This document shows, one piece after another, positions 24,331 through 35,036 of a stretch of 64,000 nucleotides of DNA. The notes beneath the pieces are model-generated. The model did no database searches, was not told where the DNA came from, and saw nothing but the letters and a program-made list of their open reading frames with translations. A program made the translations under genes and the position numbers. This DNA is from Macquaria australasica (Eukaryota > Chordata > Actinopteri > Centrarchiformes > Percichthyidae). The stretch is from contig SEMN01000177.1 in the NCBI GenBank assembly GCA_005408345.1, forward strand, positions 269,001 through 333,000, written 5' to 3'. Position 1 is the first letter of the stretch. Each line of letters opens with the position of its first letter.

Positions 24331-24762
24331 GGTGTTTTCACACCTGCCTTGTTTAATTCGGTTGAATCAAACCGTGGAGCGTTTTCCCGCTCAGTGCGGT
24401 TCATTTGGGCAGGTGTAAACACAATAATCGCACTCGGGTGCGAACCAAAACAAATGCACCGAGACCCTTGAGAGCAGGTGGTCTCGGTCCGCTTCTAAAT
24501 GAAAGGAGCGGTATGTTTGTCGTGGCAACGTGATCCAACCCAACTGCCAGATGTACTCCGCAAGTTTGAGCTAAATATTAGCTCCCTTGTCGTCTGAAGG
24601 CAGCACGTCTTCTTTGCAAAGTGTGAAGCAGTACAGTATTTTCAAGATATTTCCTCAAAGTGCATTTGGCTTTCTGCTGGTGTAGTTTAGCTGGTATATT
24701 GCCAAACAAACTCAGCAACTGATTCGGACCAGAGCAAACCAACTATAGGTGTGAAAACGCCC
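24331..24762. mobile_element. MITE with TIR GGGTGTTTTCACACCT
   Basis: The left end GGGTGTTTTCACACCTGCC is mirrored by the right end AGGTGTGAAAACGCCC (15 of 16 outer bases complementary). The interior is rich in 'gcggttc', 'ggtctcggtccgc' and similar short inverted segments and has no open frame. The flanking duplication is not resolved. This terminus is shared by a family of small DNA elements in fish. Confidence 0.7.
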
Positions 24763-25570
24763 CAAGTTTAAAACTTCCACAGGTACCTGCAGTTCTTCTG
24801 CTGACTCGTTAACTTGTGTAAAACCCATCTACTGCCACAAAATCCATTATAAAATCTCTAAACTAACTTTTTACCTAGATTAAAATATAATTTAAGATAA
24901 CTCTCTTGTTGGAACAGCACTTTGTCTGCTGTTGTGTTGTGCACAAGGTTTCTTTTTTTCAGGCTTGACTTGGGTGGTTGGAGAAAACATTCTTTGGCAG
25001 ACAGCCAAAGGAGGAGTTACTTTGTGCTCTAAGATGTGTTGAACGAATGTTCTCTACAAAATTCACGAGACTTGACTTTGCATCGTAGATTTGATAATCA
25101 ACTAGCTATTGCAACCAAAAAGGGTTGCGTAATGCCTCGGATATCTGGAAGATGTTGTGAAGTAATAGGCAACACTCACTCTTGCCCTCCCCAGCAAGCA
25201 ATGTGTGCAATGAATTTGTTCCACCAGAGAGACGACACATACTGTAACATAAGGCATAGCATGAATGGTAAAATTTATTAAGTTGTCTCCATTGAACAGG
25301 TCGTGTGTTGCACCTGTACTGTGGCTGCAATATCATTCCTGTGGTCAGAGGGAGCTGATGCAGACAAATTCAAATGTTCAGTGTCCAAATGTAAGTCGCA
25401 TGTAGGTCACATGCCTCGGGATCTGATTATGTACCTTGCATCCTTGTGGTCCAGATAGGAACCGGCAAAACATGTGACTCAATGCAGATTTTAGCTCCTC
25501 ACTGATGAGAAAACACCAGATCTGTGTCACATGACTACTTAATGAGACGTGTGTTTTTCCCACCCTATTT

Positions 25571-25724
25571 ACATGTGGGGGGGCTTACAGCCTTAATAAA
25601 AACATATAGTGAAATGAATACGTCACTGAAACTGAACTTTATTATCTTTGCAAAGCATGGCTGAGCTATTGTATTAGATTGCATTAGATTTTACAGGCGT
25701 ACCTAATAAAGTGGCCACTGAGTG
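25571..25724. mobile_element. MITE family A, 5'-truncated copy
   Basis: Only the right part is present: 'agtgaaatgaatacgtcactgaaactgaac', 'gagctattgtattagattgcattagattttacagg', then the terminus TAATAAAGTGGCCACTGAGTG. See the copy at 15671-16103. Confidence 0.6.
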
Positions 25725-25899
25725 CATGTTACACCTTACAGTGATTCATAATCATTCCCGAATATGTTATAGATTTCCTGTAATTTTGAGGTTTTGTATA
25801 TTCAGACATGAAAAGTCGTGACCACAGCTGGCTGAAATGATTCATTGATCAACAAAAAAATTAGTAATCTATCATCAAAATAGTTGCTGATTTAAATAG

Positions 25900-26100
25900 A
25901 TACGCACCGATTGCAATTTTTCTGGCCGATTCCGATTTTCTTTCTAAGAACTATAATTGACAGCTTATATAAACATTTTCTTTAATGGAAAATTCAATAT
26001 GTTCATAATAAAACATTGACTATTAAATAACTTTTGTTTTCCATTATCTTTAAAAATGCACCAGATTACAGGACCTTGACCTTTTTTCTCTCACATCTCA
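25900..26100 (+). mobile_element. Fragment of a hAT-like 'GATGCACCGAT' element
   Basis: The opening TAGATACGCACCGATTGCAA followed by 'tttctggccgattccgatttt' matches the 5' end of a hAT-like family whose other copy here is 41672-42026 (terminus TAGAGATGCACCGATCT). The matching 3' terminus was not found downstream, so the copy is truncated or eroded. Confidence 0.45.
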
Positions 26101-26485
26101 AAATAAAAAAAGTACATCAGGACAAACCTTTTTTTTTTCTACAAACCTCCAACTAACAATGCAGTGCAGTATTACTACTTTTCCAAATGAAAACAGGTGC
26201 AACATAGAAACAGAAGAATATAACAAGGCACCTTTTAGGTTATTCTCAACATATATGTATTGGCCTAATGCAATCACTTGAACATTAATGGCAAGTTTTT
26301 TTCTACACAAATTAAAGCGTCTCTGCCTTGTCACCAGATAAGTCGGTTTCTTCTCTCATCTACCACATGTCCTTCAGTGAAAGCTGAACAAGCGCTCACT
26401 GTCAACGCTTGTACACGGGGCAGAGAGGAAGGCTCGGGCGAGTGGAGCAAGTGCTTGCATTGGTTAAAGAAATGATAATGGGTTC

Positions 26486-26546
26486 AGCCAGACCTTTCTC
26501 CAGCGCTGTCACTGCGCTAAAACGAAGGTCGGAGATAGGTCTGGCT
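26486..26546. repeat. Short inverted repeat (hairpin)
   Basis: The left arm AGCCAGACCTTTCTCC (26486-26501) and right arm GGAGATAGGTCTGGCT (26531-26546) pair with one mismatch in 16, enclosing a 29-nt loop. It is probably the remnant of a foldback element. Confidence 0.7.
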
Positions 26547-28304
26547 ATGAGAGACTAGTCGGTTACTGTCTGCCTCTGTGCGTGCGACGTGAACCATCAT
26601 GCAGCGCGTGCGTGTAAAAAAAAAAAAAAAAAAGAGCTATATCTGAGACTGATCTGCTGGTCATGCATCTCATGTGAAGATGTGGTGCTCTTCTTTGTTT
26701 GGCTTGTTCATGCGATAGTAAACTGAATGTCTTTGAGTTTTGGACTATTTGTCAGACAAAACAAGACTTCACCCTGGCCTTTACGAAGTTGTAATGACAT
26801 GTTATAGACCAAACAATTAATTGAGAAAATAAGGCACACTAATCTATAATGGAAATAATAGTTAGTTCCAGTTGCAGTTAGTTCAGCTGCTGATGTGCAG
26901 TGTTGATGCCGCTTTGCAGAACAGCATGTCCAGAGTTCAATATAACAGTCTGAACTGAAGCCTTTTTAGTGTGTGATGAAATACTTTCAATATGTTTTGA
27001 AATAACGTGACGTTAGTGGTATTTGCCTCTAAGGCAGAGAGGTGAGTGCTTATAAGAAGTTTTAATGGTTGGGTAGCCTTGTGGAACCAGTTGCTGTCCC
27101 ACTGTCTGACCTGTTTTTGAGAGCCCCCACCACCGATTCAGAGACATTCGACTACCTAACAAGGCTCAGTGGTGTCAGTATTGCGGAGACAGTCAGGTTG
27201 TTTTGTAGTTTTTTATTAAGTCTACAAGTAGGCTAAATAAACCCAGTAGAGGTTAGATTCTGAATCCCAATTCTTAAATCCCTGAGGAAGATAACACAGG
27301 AAACTCTCTTTACTCTCTTTAATTTACACGTGTGTTTAAGTTTGGTCGGTGCCTTTTGTAGACCGTCTCTACATGAGGGATTTATTTGCTCAGTGTAAAT
27401 GTTGGTCTCCACAAATTCCCATGTTTATTTTAGTCAAACTCAGTGGTATATTGGCTAATTTCTAATGTGTGTATGAAAGTGTGTGACTTCAGCTTTCAGC
27501 CACTGTGTCCTGCCTGGCTCTCAGGTGTGCAGGTGGTGCAGGCCAGTGGAGACAAGTGTGTGAGTGTACTTGTCTAGAAATGGAAACCTGCCAGACTAGA
27601 TGAGTCTGACACATGGGTGATGACTGTTTTTGTTGACTTCCTTCTGCATCTGTAAAACTCACTGCAGTTCATTTGACCTAGCTTAGTTTTCTTAAGCTAC
27701 AGGAGAAACATGTCAAAAATAAGTACAAAGTCACTTTTGAGTTTTTCTGAAAAATGGCTTCAAAATGAAATGATTTAAAACATTTACTTTTCATATTGCT
27801 TGTAAAGTACTTGTCATTTCCTGTATATCTTTTTTCTGCTAAATACTGCATGGTGATTTGGAATGTCTCCCAACAAACTCAGTGCAGTGCAGCAATCTTC
27901 AGTGCGTACTTAGTAGGATGGTGGGTTTCTGTTTTCACTGAAAAAGTGTCTTTTATTATTTTTATGGGATTGCAAAGGGCAGATCAAACAGATTGAAACG
28001 AACTAAAGACTGACTCCCGTAGGATTTTCTCTGGTGTAGGGAAGCTTATACACTGAGGAAAAGGGATGTGGGAAGGATGAAAGTAAATGCACATTCAGAC
28101 TGACAGACAGATAGGTAGTCCCATGTCTTGGGAGGAGTTGAGGTAAGGTGGTAAAACTGAAAAAACTGCTTGAATTTAATTTGCATTGATGTTATGTTGG
28201 AAAGATTGGGCATGAGAGCTTTCTGGTAGCTTGTTTGCTACAGCTTACATCAGTACTGTATTGTACTCATGGGAAACCCTGAAGTCCTGCAGTGCAGATC
28301 TTTG

Positions 28305-28480
28305 TGGGCGACCATGGCAATCCTAGTGTTTCAAAGGAGTAAGGTGCACAAGTGTCCCGGGTTTGAATCCAGCTATGAACCTTTTTCTCATGTCCTCCCT
28401 CATCTTAGTTTTTTCTCATCTCTAATGTTAGCTGTCACAGTTAGATATACCTTCCAAAACATTTCTTTTTCAGGGAAAAT
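28305..28480 (+). mobile_element. Degenerate tRNA-derived SINE fragment
   Basis: A B-box-like GTCCCGGGTTTGAATCC (about 28355-28371) is followed by 'tgaacctttttctcatgtcctccc'. This parallels the body of the SINE seen in reverse at 30426-30616. The 5' end is diverged and the A box cannot be identified. Confidence 0.35.
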
Positions 28481-28515
28481 GTGATATTTTATAACTTGCA
28501 CTAACCTAAAAAAAA

Positions 28516-28828
28516 AGCTAAACCAGGAATACTCAACTTGCTTTACCCGGGGGCCACTTTTGCTAAATGACAGGAGGCCAGGGGCCAGTTAATGAACACA
28601 CATTGATAATATTTATCAGATATCTTCCAGTGCTACATGACAGGAACGCTGCACTGAAGCTAGCATGTTTTGACTAGTGATGGCGCCTGATATTAGCAAC
28701 CTCACATGCAGCAATTAACATTTTTCAAATTAAACACAGTGCTTTGGTGTGAAGTGGCAAAATAAAGGCACCTTATCGCAGGCCAGATTTGGTCCACAGG
28801 CTGTAAGTTGAGTATCACTGAGCTAAAC
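28516..28828 (+). mobile_element. hAT-type MITE with exact 8-bp TSD
   Basis: The element 28524-28820 (297 bp) begins CAGGAATACTCAACTTG and ends AGTTGAGTATCACTG. It is bracketed by the exact direct repeat AGCTAAAC (28516-28523 and 28821-28828). CAGG…-type ends and 8-bp duplications are diagnostic of the hAT superfamily. Internal 'cgggggccac' and 'gcaggccagatttggtccacagg' segments match a known class of fish hAT MITEs. No coding capacity. Confidence 0.9.
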
Positions 28829-30425
28829 AGTGTTTCCTATTGAAAATAGTCAGTGAAGTGGACAGAGGCTGCTGGATGACTCCCATCCTGAACGCAAAAC
28901 CCAACATTTTCTTTAATCGTCAGGTGATCGGAACTCATTCATTTGCATAAATAAAGAGAAACTTTCCCGTCCACCTCAATATCCCTGCGTGAAACCAACC
29001 CCACCGGCAATACTGCTACTGTACCTACGTTTCTAAAAGCGTCTCAGATGCAGCGTGGAGCTGTGTGAGAGTGTTCTTCTGAAATTATTCCGTTTCAACA
29101 TTTCTGTGCTGTGTCATCGCAGCCCGAAACCAACCCCAGCAGCAACGTTTCCACTAAAACCTCAGTCAAAGCTAAAGCGTTTGCCATTGTAGAATCCCTC
29201 CCTCACACATTTATCCCACTGCTGTCCTGCATTAGTGTTTGTAACAATTCTTTCTGGATCTGTCCTCGGTGGAAGAAACACTTTTAGATCATGTGATTCT
29301 CAACTGGGTATTTAGTTAAGAAACACAGACGGTCCTTATGATTATCAGAGTAAAAAAATGATACACTGCATTGTAGTATTTCAGCAGCATTTTACCTTGG
29401 CACTCCTAATGATACTACTATTCTTAAAAAACAAGATTACTCCTTAACCTGTTTCTGTACTGATCCCTGCTGTGGGCATCAAGGCTGTCCAATGATTACT
29501 CATCAGATAACTGTCTTAGATTAATTAACATAGCTTGATTTGTTTTTATTAATTATTTTTTTTGGTGGAAAGTTTCCAGCATGCTGAAATCTGTGGTGTT
29601 GATGTGTGCTGTGTGTTCTTGCCTTTGTTGTTTGGAGATGTGGTTGTCAGATTGCCATTGTGACGTGTTGATGGAAAGATGTTAATAGACCATTTCTCCC
29701 ATTTCAGGATGGAAATCAGAAACCAAACTGATAATGCCCATATTGATAAAGCTCCAGTAGTCATTGACTGCTTTGTTGAGCATAAAAACACTCGGTGATT
29801 TTCTGTCTTAGACTTTCCAGATGCAAGTGAGTGCAGAATTAAGTGCAAAAAAAGAGTTCACTCAATGTCAAATGTTCTTATGTAAACACAGCTTCACACT
29901 GGTGGCCTTTAGTGAAACTTTAGTATTTTCATATCGTTTTCTACATGTGCTCTCATATTGAACACAAAGCAAGTTTTTGTCCCTGTTATAGACCTTTTGC
30001 ATGAATTTGACTCAGCTGTTTGTTAGCTCTGTGTGTGGAGAGTTTGTGTTTGAATTTCTGTTTTCAGAACATACAAGAAACTACTACTTCACTTGCTTCC
30101 ATTAGTGTTGGGTGATATGACAATATATACTGTGCAACGGTATAGATTTGGCAATACCATTTCCACTGTGGGAGCTATCCTTTAGTGTCTCTGCTGTATG
30201 TTCTGTGCAGGCTATGTAGCAAATCAGGGCTGAAATCTCACACGATCTCACGAATCCAGCTGCCTCGGAAGGTAACGTGATTTGGCCAGCAGGACTGTTA
30301 ACCAGTTGGTGGCAGTAATGCACCTCTAAGTTGGTTTGCCAACCACTTCAGAAGAAGAGAGTGGCAAGAAAACATGGAGGTGGAGGGGAGTGAAATTGTA
30401 AATACAGATCATGTAGTACGGTATG

Positions 30426-30616
30426 TTTTTTTTTTTTTTTTTCAATGTATATTTTTTGGCTTTTCGCCTTTATTCGATAGAGACAGCTGTAGAGAGACAG
30501 GAAAGGGGGGAGGGAGAGGGGACGACATGCAGAAAGGGCCCGGGTTCAATTCCCGCTGCGGTGAGGACTCAGCCCATGTAGTATGCACTCTACCCGGTGA
30601 GATACCGGGGCGCCAA
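30426..30616 (-). mobile_element. tRNA-derived SINE, near full length, minus strand
   Basis: Read on the minus strand it starts GGCGCCCCGGTATCTCACC (A-box region), has a B-box-like GGGAATTGAACCCGGGCC segment in reverse sense, then a body with 'ctttctgcatgtcgtcccc' and 'ctgtctctctacagctgtc', and ends in an AATAAAGGCGAAAAGCC-type tail and poly-A (poly-T at 30426-30442 on +). Truncated copies are at 38910-39050 and 39150-39303. It is a retroposed SINE, not a working tRNA gene. Confidence 0.75.
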
Positions 30617-30680
30617 ATTATGGTTTGGTTATTTGAAATAATTTCTTAATTGAATTCACAGAGCAGTTACTATCGTGATA

Positions 30681-31930
30681 TACACTATATGGACAAAAGT
30701 ATTCGGACGCCTGACCATTATACAGGGACTGTAATGACATTGTATTCAAATACATATACTTTAATATGGAGTTGGTCCCCCTTTTGCAGCTATAACAGCT
30801 TCCTCTCTTCTTGGTAGGCTTTCCACAAGATTTTGGAGTGTTTCTGTGGGAATTTGTGCCCATTCATTCTATAGAGCATTTATGAGGTCAGGCACTGATG
30901 TTGGACGAGAAGGCCTGGCTCGCAATCTCCATTCCAGTTCATCCCAAAGGTGCTCGATGGGGTTGAGGTCAGGGCTCTGTGCGGGCCAGTCAAGTTCTTC
31001 CACACCAAACTCATCAAACCATGTCTTTATAGACCTTGCTTTGTGCGCTGGGGCACAGTCATGTTGGAACAGAAAAGGGCCTTCCCCAAACTGTTGCCAC
31101 AAAGTTGGAAGCATAGCATTGTCCAAAATGTCTTGGTATGCTGAAGCATTAACATAGCCCTTCACTGGAGATAAGGGGCTTAGCCCAAACCCTGAAAAAC
31201 AGCCCCATACCATTATCCCTCCTCCACCAAACTTCACAGTTGGCACAATGCAGTCAGGCAGGTAACGTTCTCCCGGCATCCGCCAAACCCAGACTCGACC
31301 ATCTGACTGCCAAACAGAGAAGCGTGATTTGTCACTCCACAGAACACGTTTCCACTGCTCCACAGTCCAGTGACGATGCGCTTTACACCACTCCATCCGC
31401 CGCTTGGCATTGGACTTGGTGATGTAAGGCTTGCGTGCAGCTGCTCGGCCATGGAAACCCATTCCATGAAGCTCCCGCCGCACAGTCTTTGTGCTCACAT
31501 TAATGCCAGTGGAAGTTCGGAACTCTTCAGCTATGGAATCAGCAGAGCGTTGGCGACTTTTACGCACCATGCGCCTTAGCATTCGTTGACCCCGATCTGT
31601 GATTTCACGTGGTCTTCCGCTTCGTGGCTGAGTTGCTGTTTTTCCTAAACGCTCCCACTTTCTAATAATATCACTTACAGTTGACCATGGAATATCCAGC
31701 AGGGATGAAATTTCACGAACCGTCTTATTGCAGAGGTGGCATCCTATCACACTACCACGCTTGAAGTCACTGAGCTCTTCAGAACGACCCATTTTGCATC
31801 ACAAATGTTTGCAAATGGAGGCTGCATGGCTAGGTGCTTGACTTTATACACCTGTGGCAAGGGGTCTGATTGAAACGCCTGAATTCAATAATTAACAGGT
31901 GTGGCCAAATACTTTTGTCCATATAGTGTA
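30681..31930 (-). mobile_element. Tc1/mariner transposon (Tc1-like), 1246 bp
   Basis: The element occupies 30683-31928. The left end CACTATATGGACAAAAGTAT is mirrored exactly by the right end (reverse complement of ATACTTTTGTCCATATAGTG), and similarity extends to about 28 bp. It is flanked by TA on both sides (30681-30682 and 31929-31930), the Tc1/mariner target duplication. It contains one long minus-strand transposase frame. Apart from one stop codon the structure is complete, so it is a fairly recent insertion. It lies inside an older repeat in intron 1. Confidence 0.95.
30869..31792 (-). pseudogene. Tc1-like transposase, DD34E, C-terminally truncated by amber stop
   Basis: A 307-residue frame starting MGRSEELSDFKRG. 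An N-terminal paired-like DNA-binding region has one helix-turn-helix around residues 25-46 (VREISSLL…STVSDIIRKW), a GRPR AT-hook-like motif at 59-62 and a second helix-turn-helix around 84-108. The catalytic triad of the RNase H fold is D154 (LWSDKSRF), D245 (FQHDCAPAH) and E280 (NPIEHLWDE), with exactly 34 residues between the second D and the E. Tc1 transposases cut at the terminal inverted repeats and paste into TA. The frame ends at a TAG (30869-30871), but the same frame stays open for 35 more codons (NEWAQIP… to GGPTPY) before TAA at 30761-30763. That would give about 343 codons, the usual family length. The amber codon is most simply a CAG-to-TAG change. The active site is intact. Activity of the shortened protein is unknown. 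Confidence 0.93.
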
Positions 31931-32195
31931 TATACCGTTACCGTGATATAAAATTACATATACTGTAATAGAAGTCTGAATAGGTCATAACTCCAGCAAC
32001 ACTGGTATAACTTTATTGTCAGACCAACATGGCAATAAAGTTGCTCTTTATACTACTAGGTGTTGCTGGTGTTTTCCTCCAGACCTTCTTGTTTTTCCTC
32101 TTGTCTCTGTACATTCTTGAAGTGGACTCATACAGCTCTGGGATAAGCGCACATTTGCTTAAATTGAAACATTATTAACTTGCTGTCAGTCTGGA

Positions 32196-32668
32196 CCATA
32201 GACTGTATATAAAGATGGACGTCCCACTGTGCAAAAATGAAGCCAAAATATCCCGGATACGGGCGCTGGTGATGTCATTTGGAGCCAGAGTCTGCGCAGT
32301 AGTGATCCGTATCGAGGTCCCACCCATACACCCGCGCGAACCAATCAAGAGCACACCACAAGTTGTCAATCATGACGTCTCACCCCCTTTTTATAGCATC
32401 AAATAACGAATTAAAACCTAACTGATCAGAGAAACGAACACTTGAACAAACTGTGATAAGAACTACCTAAAATGACAGAAACCATCTTTGGGAACATTTT
32501 GTTTGACGTGTACTTTGATTTTTCAGTTTGGCCCATGTCCCATCTGCTAACATGGAGGGGGCGGGGCTTATGACCTATACTGCAGCCAGCTGCCAGGGGG
32601 CGATCCAGATGTTTAGGCTTCACTTTTGGGGAGCTGTCACATTGACCATCTTTATTTACAGTCTATGG
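32196..32668 (+). mobile_element. MITE family B, complete copy
   Basis: The left terminus CCATAGACTGTATATAAAGA is mirrored by the right terminus, whose reverse complement reads CCATAGACTGTAAATAAAGA. The 473-bp element has no transposase. It shares about 350 bp with the truncated copy at 16918-17272. The two TGACGTCA sites of that copy are here TGATGTCA and TGACGTCT. A TCTG on both sides may be the target duplication, but this is not certain. Confidence 0.8.
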
Positions 32669-33287
32669 TCTGAACACACCTTAAAAGTTTGAAACAACAC
32701 AAAAATAGAAGAGTGAAATCTCTTTCTCATCTGCCTCCTCTTTCAGTTTGCAAACAGCAGAATTGTACATTACAGCTGTCATCTTTACCCCTTGATGACG
32801 GGGACATTGTCAAAGTCACTGAAACAAGTTGTTGCTTCCTTAATGTATATACTGTTGTTTAAGTGTCCATTAGCAAGAAACTTGTTTGAAGCCTCTCAGT
32901 GACCAACAGCAGACGTCTGCAGTTGATCTTGGATGCTTCGAGGAGTGAATGTGTGCAACTGGAATGTGAAAAAGGCTATTGCTGGAAAACATTTGGCTGA
33001 GCAAATGGTCTCCTAATATGGGTTAGAAAGGTTAGCTGTTTTGAATAAAGGCAAAAGTTGTATATAGCATACGACTTTCAGGAAAATGTAAGCTTCTTTT
33101 AGGGATTTCAATATTTCTTGTCATCAACGCGTCAGGTCCTGTTTATTTTAACTGGCTGAATCACCTTTCAACTTTACAAAACTTTACTCACAGCTGCATT
33201 GTTGGATGGCATCATACATTTTCAGTGTTGTTTGTTTTTGTGTGAATTTCTGGAAGTAATACGAGTTATGTCCTTTTGTGTTAACAG

Positions 33288-33337
33288 ATGCAGTGAAGGG
33301 ATAGAAGATGAAAATACACAAGAAGGACAAGCAGCAG
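33288..33337 (+). CDS. First coding exon (10 codons) of the unidentified AT-hook gene
   Basis: The acceptor TTTTGTGTTAACAG ends at 33287 and the donor CAGCAG|GTTTGT follows 33337. The exon opens with a minimal upstream frame (ATG CAG TGA at 33288-33296). The chosen start is ATG at 33308, preceded by GATAGAAG, which puts a favourable purine (A) at -3. It encodes MKIHKKDKQQ, a basic leader that may act in nuclear targeting. The donor falls exactly between codons (phase 0), matching exon 57197-57833, which opens in phase 0. The exon is so short that coding statistics give no help. The call rests on splice signals, start context and phase. An alternative is that translation starts at the ATG that opens the next coding exon. 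Confidence 0.6.
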
Positions 33338-33745
33338 GTTTGTATTGTACACACACGTGCACATCAGAAAAGTAGGTCATTTATAAAAAAAAAACCTTTA
33401 TACACACAGCAGCTTTGAAACTAAATAAAACATGAATTTGAAGCTTCAGTCTCGAGGGTGTTTAGTGTGTAAACTCTGGACATATTAACGAGCCCTTTAA
33501 TACTATAACGTACAGTAAGTGTGTTCTACGTTACTGTTTGTTCAGCAATTTTAGCCCCCGATTCTAACAGGACTTAGAAGAAATCTCAAGCATGGCTGAA
33601 AATATCAGAGAGGATGAGGACCCTGGGTTAGAAAAGTAATATTGTGATTGTTTACATTCATGCAGTCTGTAGGATCCTTGTTACCTGCTTTGTTGGATTA
33701 TCTTCTTCTGCTCTGCTCTTCATTCTGGGTACTACCTCGTGCAAA

Positions 33746-34090
33746 GATAGATAGATGGGTACTTTATTGATCCCCCAGGGGGGAAATTTCTTTGTTACAG
33801 CAGCCAATAAAAATACAATATAAATAAAATAAAACTATACATGCAGCAACATACAATGTGCAACATCTGAGTGGAGACAGTGCAACACAAAGGTAGACAG
33901 TGCAAACTGCACAGAACCATATAGAACAGTGGACTCCCAGGTACTTGTAGGACCCCACTGTCTCAACGTCCAGTCCCCTGATGGAGACAGGAGTCAAGGG
34001 GGTCTTACTCCTCCTGAATTCCATTACCATCTCCTTCGTCTTGGTAATGTTGAGCTGCAGGTGATTCTTCTCACAAACTATTCGCTGTTG
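33746..34090 (-). mobile_element. 5'-truncated LINE 3' end with RT remnant
   Basis: On the minus strand a frame reads LQLNITKTKEMVMEFRR, then TPVSIRGLDVETVGSYKYLGV, the thumb-side end of the reverse-transcriptase domain of Rex/L2-like non-LTR retrotransposons. It then jumps directly into a 3' UTR ending with 'gaaatttcccccctgggggatcaataaag', the characteristic tail. The sequence expected after YLGVH is missing, so the copy has an internal deletion as well as a truncated 5' end. Not functional. Confidence 0.8.
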
Positions 34091-34595
34091 CGCATTTGGT
34101 CGGAAACGTTCATAACTCCACCTTGAAATTGTGGTACTCTATAGTACTTAAGTACTTTAGCACTAAAAATAGTCTGTTGCTACTCTTTGGCCATCTGTTA
34201 GCATTCAGTAATGCTAAAGTGAAATGGAGTTTGATTTGTTTCCAAATGTAACTTCCTGAGGCACAGGAAACCTTGTTGTCAGTCCTAAAAAAAGAAAGTC
34301 AGTTTGAAAATGTGTCTGAAATCACTTCCTGTTTGCTATCAGATGCACTGCTTACTTCTCACCCTTTCATTTGAATATTTTTAATTTGATTACACTTAAC
34401 TGAAGGACAGGACACTTAACTTTTTGTGAAAAGTCCCACATGGCAATGCTTCGCTTTTGATGGACCTGTAAATAACATTATGTGACAATACACACAATGT
34501 GAAGACATAAAATTATTTCTCAGAAGTCTAAACTTACTATTCACTAAACTATAGTTTACATTATCAGCTAATAAGATGACAATGTTGAACATATA

Positions 34596-35036
34596 AAATG
34601 AATTAGGGCTGCGCTCTTATGGCAAAAATCACGATCACAATTGTTTTGGTCGATACTGAGATCGTGATTATTTAACACAATTACTCACCAACTTTGGAAA
34701 CATCAAGCATTTATTGAACTTTTTAAAAAACCTATCTTTTTAACAGTGGATTTCCTTGTACTTTAAGTGTTGTGGTGGAAGAAGTCGAGGGGGCTTTTCT
34801 GTTTTTTGCTCCTTTATTGTTTGGTCATAGACCGCTTTGTGATTGAATTTCAGCTGATTAAACAAATTGGTCGTATTGCGTTGTGGTGCAGACTCTACAA
34901 AAGTAGAGAGCATCATTGTGAAACGGAATGGGGCACAATAATCGTTTTATCTCAATTATCTTGTTTTAAAAATCGTTGGAAGCCGAAATTGTGATTGACA
35001 ATAAAATTGGATTATTTGCCGAGCCCTAAAATGAAT
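34596..35036 (+). mobile_element. hAT-type non-autonomous element with exact 8-bp TSD
   Basis: The element 34604-35028 (425 bp) starts TAGGGCTGCG and ends GAGCCCTA. The exact direct repeat AAATGAAT flanks it at 34596-34603 and 35029-35036. Inner ends contain 'aatcacgatcacaattg' and 'aaattgtgattgacaat', partly complementary. No transposase frame. It shares its end type with the elements at 18069 and 56296 but differs in the interior. Confidence 0.88.

Larger units (their letters stand above)
30104..31990 (+). mobile_element. Older element hosting a SINE and a Tc1 insertion
   Basis: Starts with GTTGGGTGATATGACAATAT and continues to 30425, is interrupted by a SINE (30426-30616), resumes 30617-30680, is interrupted by the Tc1 element (30683-31928), and resumes with 'taccgttaccgtgatataaaa'. 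The TTGGGTGATAT start and the 'cgtgatata' phrases on both sides of Tc1 are typical of a dispersed fish element with ends of this kind. Its own right terminus is not found, so it is truncated or diverged. The right limit is approximate. Confidence 0.5.
13772..33287 (+). other. Intron 1 of the + strand gene (about 19.5 kb)
   Basis: Bounded by the donor after 13771 (or the alternative after 13420) and the acceptor TTGTGTTAACAG ending at 33287. No coding exon is supported inside it. The interval is dominated by transposable elements listed separately. Unannotated parts (for example 14.6-15.6, 22.05-24.3, 27.0-28.3 and 29.0-30.1 kb) show only AT-rich, non-coding sequence. A fragment at 14478-14555 and one at 17675-17740 share a 'ttatttatatagc' phrase typical of old fish retroposon tails. 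Confidence 0.55.

Noticed and set aside
31234..31467. 77-codon minus frame inside the transposon
   Set aside because: It is a shadow of the transposase in another frame.
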